Assembly: GCF_041058985.1 (NCBI RefSeq)
Contig: NZ_JBEHZE010000001.1
Span: 1,612,001 to 1,676,000 of the forward strand
Source: Hyphococcus lacteus
GTDB taxonomy: Bacteria > Pseudomonadota > Alphaproteobacteria > Caulobacterales > Parvularculaceae
Length of the DNA: 64,000 bases
Direction of reading: 5' to 3'
The position numbers were made by a program, and so were the translations under genes. The notes under the pieces were generated by a model. It saw only the letters and a list, made by a program, of their open reading frames with translations, was not told the origin of the DNA and did not search any database. Below, piece after piece: positions 61,508 through 64,000 of this stretch (position 1 is its first letter; every line of letters begins with the position of its first letter).

Positions 61508-63442
61508 ATGCCAGCCCTGATCAGCCTTGAAAATGTGAGCCGCGTTTACGGAAGTGGTGATGCCGAAGTACGCGCACTTGATGGTGTTAGCCTAACCATC
61601 GACGCAGGTGAGTTCGTGGCCATTGTCGGGCAATCGGGGTCTGGTAAATCCACCCTGATGAATATTCTGGGGTGCCTCGACCGGCCAACGGGCGGGTCAT
61701 ACCATGTTCGCGGCATTGAAATATCTTCGCTCGGTCCCGATCAGTTGGCTGGCTTGCGCCGCGAGACATTTGGGTTCGTGTTTCAGCGTTACAATTTGCT
61801 TGCGACAGCATCTGCAGCGGAGAACGTCGAAATCCCGGCGATCTATGCGGGAATTGACCGGACCGAACGCCAAGTACGTTCACAAGAGTTATTACAAAAG
61901 CTGGGCATTGGTGATCGTGGCCATCATAAACCGAGTGAGCTCTCGGGTGGTCAACAACAACGCGTCGCGGTGGCACGTGCGTTGATGAATGACGCCGAGA
62001 TAATTCTAGCTGATGAACCAACGGGCGCACTTGATTCAGGTTCAAGCGAAGAATTGCTTCGTCTTTTGGAAGATTTACACAAGGCCGGACGCACCATCAT
62101 TCTTATTACCCATGATCAATCGGTTGCCGCGCGCGCAAAACGGGTCGTTGAGATTAAGGACGGTAAAATCGTTTCCGACACTGGCGCGACAACGAAGCGA
62201 TCTGAAAATACGCTATATGAACGTGCGAGCCAGGAAAGCTCTGCGTGGATGCAATTTAGTGAAGCTGTGAAAATGGCGTTTCGGTCGCTTCATGCAAATC
62301 TTTTCCGGACGTCGCTGACGTTGCTTGGCGTTGTAATCGGCGTTTCGGCGGTGGTCGCTATGCTGGCAATTGGCGAAGGCAGCCAAAAACAAGTGGTCGC
62401 CAGTATTGAAACGATGGGCGCAAATCTTTTGTTCGTAAGACCCGGCGCGCCGGGAACAAGAATCCGCGGATCGGCGATTGCGACTTTAACCGAAGAAGAC
62501 GCTGCGCAACTGGCTGAGTTAGAGAATGTGATCGCTGCTGTTCCAAGTCGAAGCGGGAGTGAAACATTACGTGCGGGAGGGGCAGATTATAAAACAACTG
62601 TTGATGGTGTAACGCCAGCATGGGTTATTGCCAAAAACTGGCCAATGGCACACGGAACATTCTTCACTGACGAAGATGAAACCCGGCGTGCGGCGGTCGT
62701 CGTTCTCGGTGCGACAGTCGCCGACAGCCTATTTGATAATCAAGCAGCGGCGATTGGCGAATATGTATTTATTGGCTCTACGCCGTTTGAGGTCGGGGGC
62801 GTGTTGGCCGCCAAGGGCGCAACCGCTTGGGGCCAAGATATGGACGACATTGCGCTTGTGCCGTTGAGCACCGGTATGATGCGGATTTTTGGTCAAAACT
62901 ACCTTAGCTCGATTACGGTTGCGGTCGAAGATGCCAAGAAAATCAGTGAAACCGAAGCGGCGGCAGAATCCCTGTTGCTGGCGCGACATGGTGGTGTCGT
63001 TGATTTTAATTTGCGGAACACCGCGTCTATTTTGGAATCTGTTGAAGAAACTCAAAACGCATTTTCTATGTTGTTGGGGTCGGTCGCCGCAATCTCTCTT
63101 ATCGTGGGCGGTATCGGTGTGATGAACATTATGCTGGTTAGTGTTAGCGAGAGAACACGGGAAATTGGTGTACGGATGGCAACGGGTGCTCGCCGGTCAG
63201 ATATCATGATGCAGTTTAATACTGAGGCGTTGGTCGTCGGCGGTATGGGCGGCTTATTAGGTGTCTTGATTGGGCTTGGGGTTTCTTTGGCGCTTGCGAC
63301 GAGTGGCATGTCGATCGCGATAACACCGACGCCGGCGATTCTTGCATTTAGCTCTGCATTGGCGATTGGCCTCATTTTTGGATTTATGCCGGCGCGCAAA
63401 GCGGCGCGACTTGATCCCGTTATCGCATTGGCTTCGGAGTAA
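61508..63442 (+). CDS. macB: MacB-like ABC transporter ATP-binding/permease protein
   Basis: 644 residues, the standard MacB size. Seen: N-terminal ATPase with Walker A GQSGSGKST (41-49), signature LSGGQQQRVA, Walker B IILADEPTGALD and the switch HDQ; then a transmembrane helix (about 270), a periplasmic domain (about 295-515) and three C-terminal FtsX-type helices (MLLGSVAAISLIVGGIGVMN, GGMGGLLGVLIGLGVSLALA, AFSSALAIGLIFGFMPA). With MacA and an outer-membrane channel it forms a mechanotransmission efflux pump; substrate unknown. Confidence 0.95.
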   Translation: MPALISLENVSRVYGSGDAEVRALDGVSLTIDAGEFVAIVGQSGSGKSTLMNILGCLDRPTGGSYHVRGIEISSLGPDQLAGLRRETFGFVFQRYNLLATASAAENVEIPAIYAGIDRTERQVRSQELLQKLGIGDRGHHKPSELSGGQQQRVAVARALMNDAEIILADEPTGALDSGSSEELLRLLEDLHKAGRTIILITHDQSVAARAKRVVEIKDGKIVSDTGATTKRSENTLYERASQESSAWMQFSEAVKMAFRSLHANLFRTSLTLLGVVIGVSAVVAMLAIGEGSQKQVVASIETMGANLLFVRPGAPGTRIRGSAIATLTEEDAAQLAELENVIAAVPSRSGSETLRAGGADYKTTVDGVTPAWVIAKNWPMAHGTFFTDEDETRRAAVVVLGATVADSLFDNQAAAIGEYVFIGSTPFEVGGVLAAKGATAWGQDMDDIALVPLSTGMMRIFGQNYLSSITVAVEDAKKISETEAAAESLLLARHGGVVDFNLRNTASILESVEETQNAFSMLLGSVAAISLIVGGIGVMNIMLVSVSERTREIGVRMATGARRSDIMMQFNTEALVVGGMGGLLGVLIGLGVSLALATSGMSIAITPTPAILAFSSALAIGLIFGFMPARKAARLDPVIALASE

Positions 63443-63447
63443 TACGG

Positions 63448-64000
63448 ATGAAAAAAGTTCTTTTAGCCACAACCTGTTTGATGTTGACGGCCTGCACCAC
63501 AGTACAGCCCCGGAAGGCGACACCAATCGGGATGCCCACAGCCTATGATTTTGCGAGAGAAAACGAGTCCATAACAGAACAAGACACAGTTTGGTGGGAA
63601 CATTTCGGCGACCCGGCGTTAAGCGCATTAATCGAACAGGCACTGGCTGAAAATCAAGATATTGAAGCCGGATTGGCCGCCGTTCGTGCTTCTCGCGCTG
63701 CTGTGCGTGTGACCAATGCGTCTCTTTATCCTCAGCTCAGTGCGGGAGGTTCTGCAAATTCTAATTCCGATGATGGATTAGACGATTTTTCGGCCTCTGC
63801 GCGTGGGACGGCGTCTTATCAGCTTGATCTTTTTGGTCAGAACCAAGCTAGCCGCGCATCGGCGACGGCAAATTATGAATCTCAATACTTTAATCAACGG
63901 ACGTTGGAATTGACAATTTCTTCGGATGTTGCATTCAACTATTTTTCGGTCCTCACACTTCGGCACCGGCTGGAAGTGGCCCAATCTAATCTTACGATTT
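63448..64000 (+). CDS. Outer-membrane efflux lipoprotein, NodT family (C-terminus outside window)
   Basis: The first 184 residues are visible; full proteins are about 470. Seen: signal MKKVLLATTCLMLTAC with a lipobox (lipidated Cys at 16), the NodT/OprM entry WWEHFGDPALSALIEQALAE, AAVRASRAAVRVTNASLYPQ and the SYQLDLFGQNQA segment. It provides the outer-membrane channel for the MacA-MacB pump and follows macB by five bases. Confidence 0.93.
   Translation, partial: MKKVLLATTCLMLTACTTVQPRKATPIGMPTAYDFARENESITEQDTVWWEHFGDPALSALIEQALAENQDIEAGLAAVRASRAAVRVTNASLYPQLSAGGSANSNSDDGLDDFSASARGTASYQLDLFGQNQASRASATANYESQYFNQRTLELTISSDVAFNYFSVLTLRHRLEVAQSNLTI

Noticed and set aside
1..64000. tRNA, rRNA, riboswitch, CRISPR or insertion-sequence features
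   Set aside because: I looked through the gaps for tRNA T-arm patterns, repeated spacers, transposase-like frames and long leaders with riboswitch character, and saw none I could support.

Overview
The window looks like a chromosomal segment of a free-living, aerobic, heterotrophic alphaproteobacterium. Supporting clues are a NadQ-type regulator beside nadABC, a PodJ-like polarity protein, two exact CtrA-type boxes (TTAA-N7-TTAAC), a phasin, a fused MnmC, a TauE/TIGR02186 pair, and split glyQ/glyS. A source near Caulobacterales, Hyphomonadaceae or Parvularculaceae is my inference; no rRNA is present to test it. I see no rRNA, tRNA, CRISPR array, insertion sequence or prophage.

Layout. 0-7 kb (minus): trans-sulfuration enzymes (cystathionine gamma-lyase family, cut by the window edge; cystathionine beta-synthase), YaiI, an ArsC/Spx-like protein, mnmC, a phasin and a lytic transglycosylase. 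7-10.7 kb (plus): a dipeptidyl-peptidase III-like lipoprotein, a serine hydrolase and a DUF2061 protein behind a Fur-like palindrome. 10.7-17 kb (minus): leucine/isovalerate catabolism (liuE, liuD, a GNAT gene, liuC, liuB) with a DUF3775 gene inserted on the opposite strand. 17-22 kb: a TauD-family dioxygenase facing a tightly coupled minus-strand operon (BASS transporter, amidohydrolase, iron alcohol dehydrogenase, thioesterase). 22-24.5 kb: DUF3429, TIGR02186 and TauE/SafE membrane proteins. 24.5-30 kb: the PodJ-like Sel1 protein diverging from a DmdC-like acyl-CoA dehydrogenase across a CtrA box. 30-37 kb: methyltransferase, DUF885 lipoprotein, small GNAT, solitary DNA cytosine methyltransferase, a very arginine-rich secreted protein and a TPR-like secreted protein. 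37-42.6 kb (plus): glyQ and glyS separated by five genes (GFA, DUF1761, mtgA, SMR transporter, thioesterase).

42.6-44.5 kb is the most accessory-like stretch. It is A+T-richer and carries a DUF433/PIN-like toxin-antitoxin-type pair whose toxin has a long lysine/arginine tail, a small winged-helix-like gene and an apparent DUF559 gene remnant. 44.5-50.9 kb holds a sulfotransferase, an unknown membrane protein, ppdK and a SleB-type cell-wall hydrolase with its own CtrA box. 50.9-55.8 kb is the NAD module: nadC, nadB, nadA and nadQ, with a perfect inverted repeat over the predicted nadA -10 element. 55.8-60 kb carries a tyrosine-phosphatase-like protein, an HD hydrolase, a small membrane protein and an AsmA protein. 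60-64 kb (plus) is a MacA-MacB-outer-membrane-factor efflux operon running off the right edge.

Most genes belong to known families. The best candidates for new biology are the PIN/DUF433 module with its basic tail, the NadQ operator, the CtrA-box genes, the amidohydrolase/BASS operon and the arginine-rich secreted protein.
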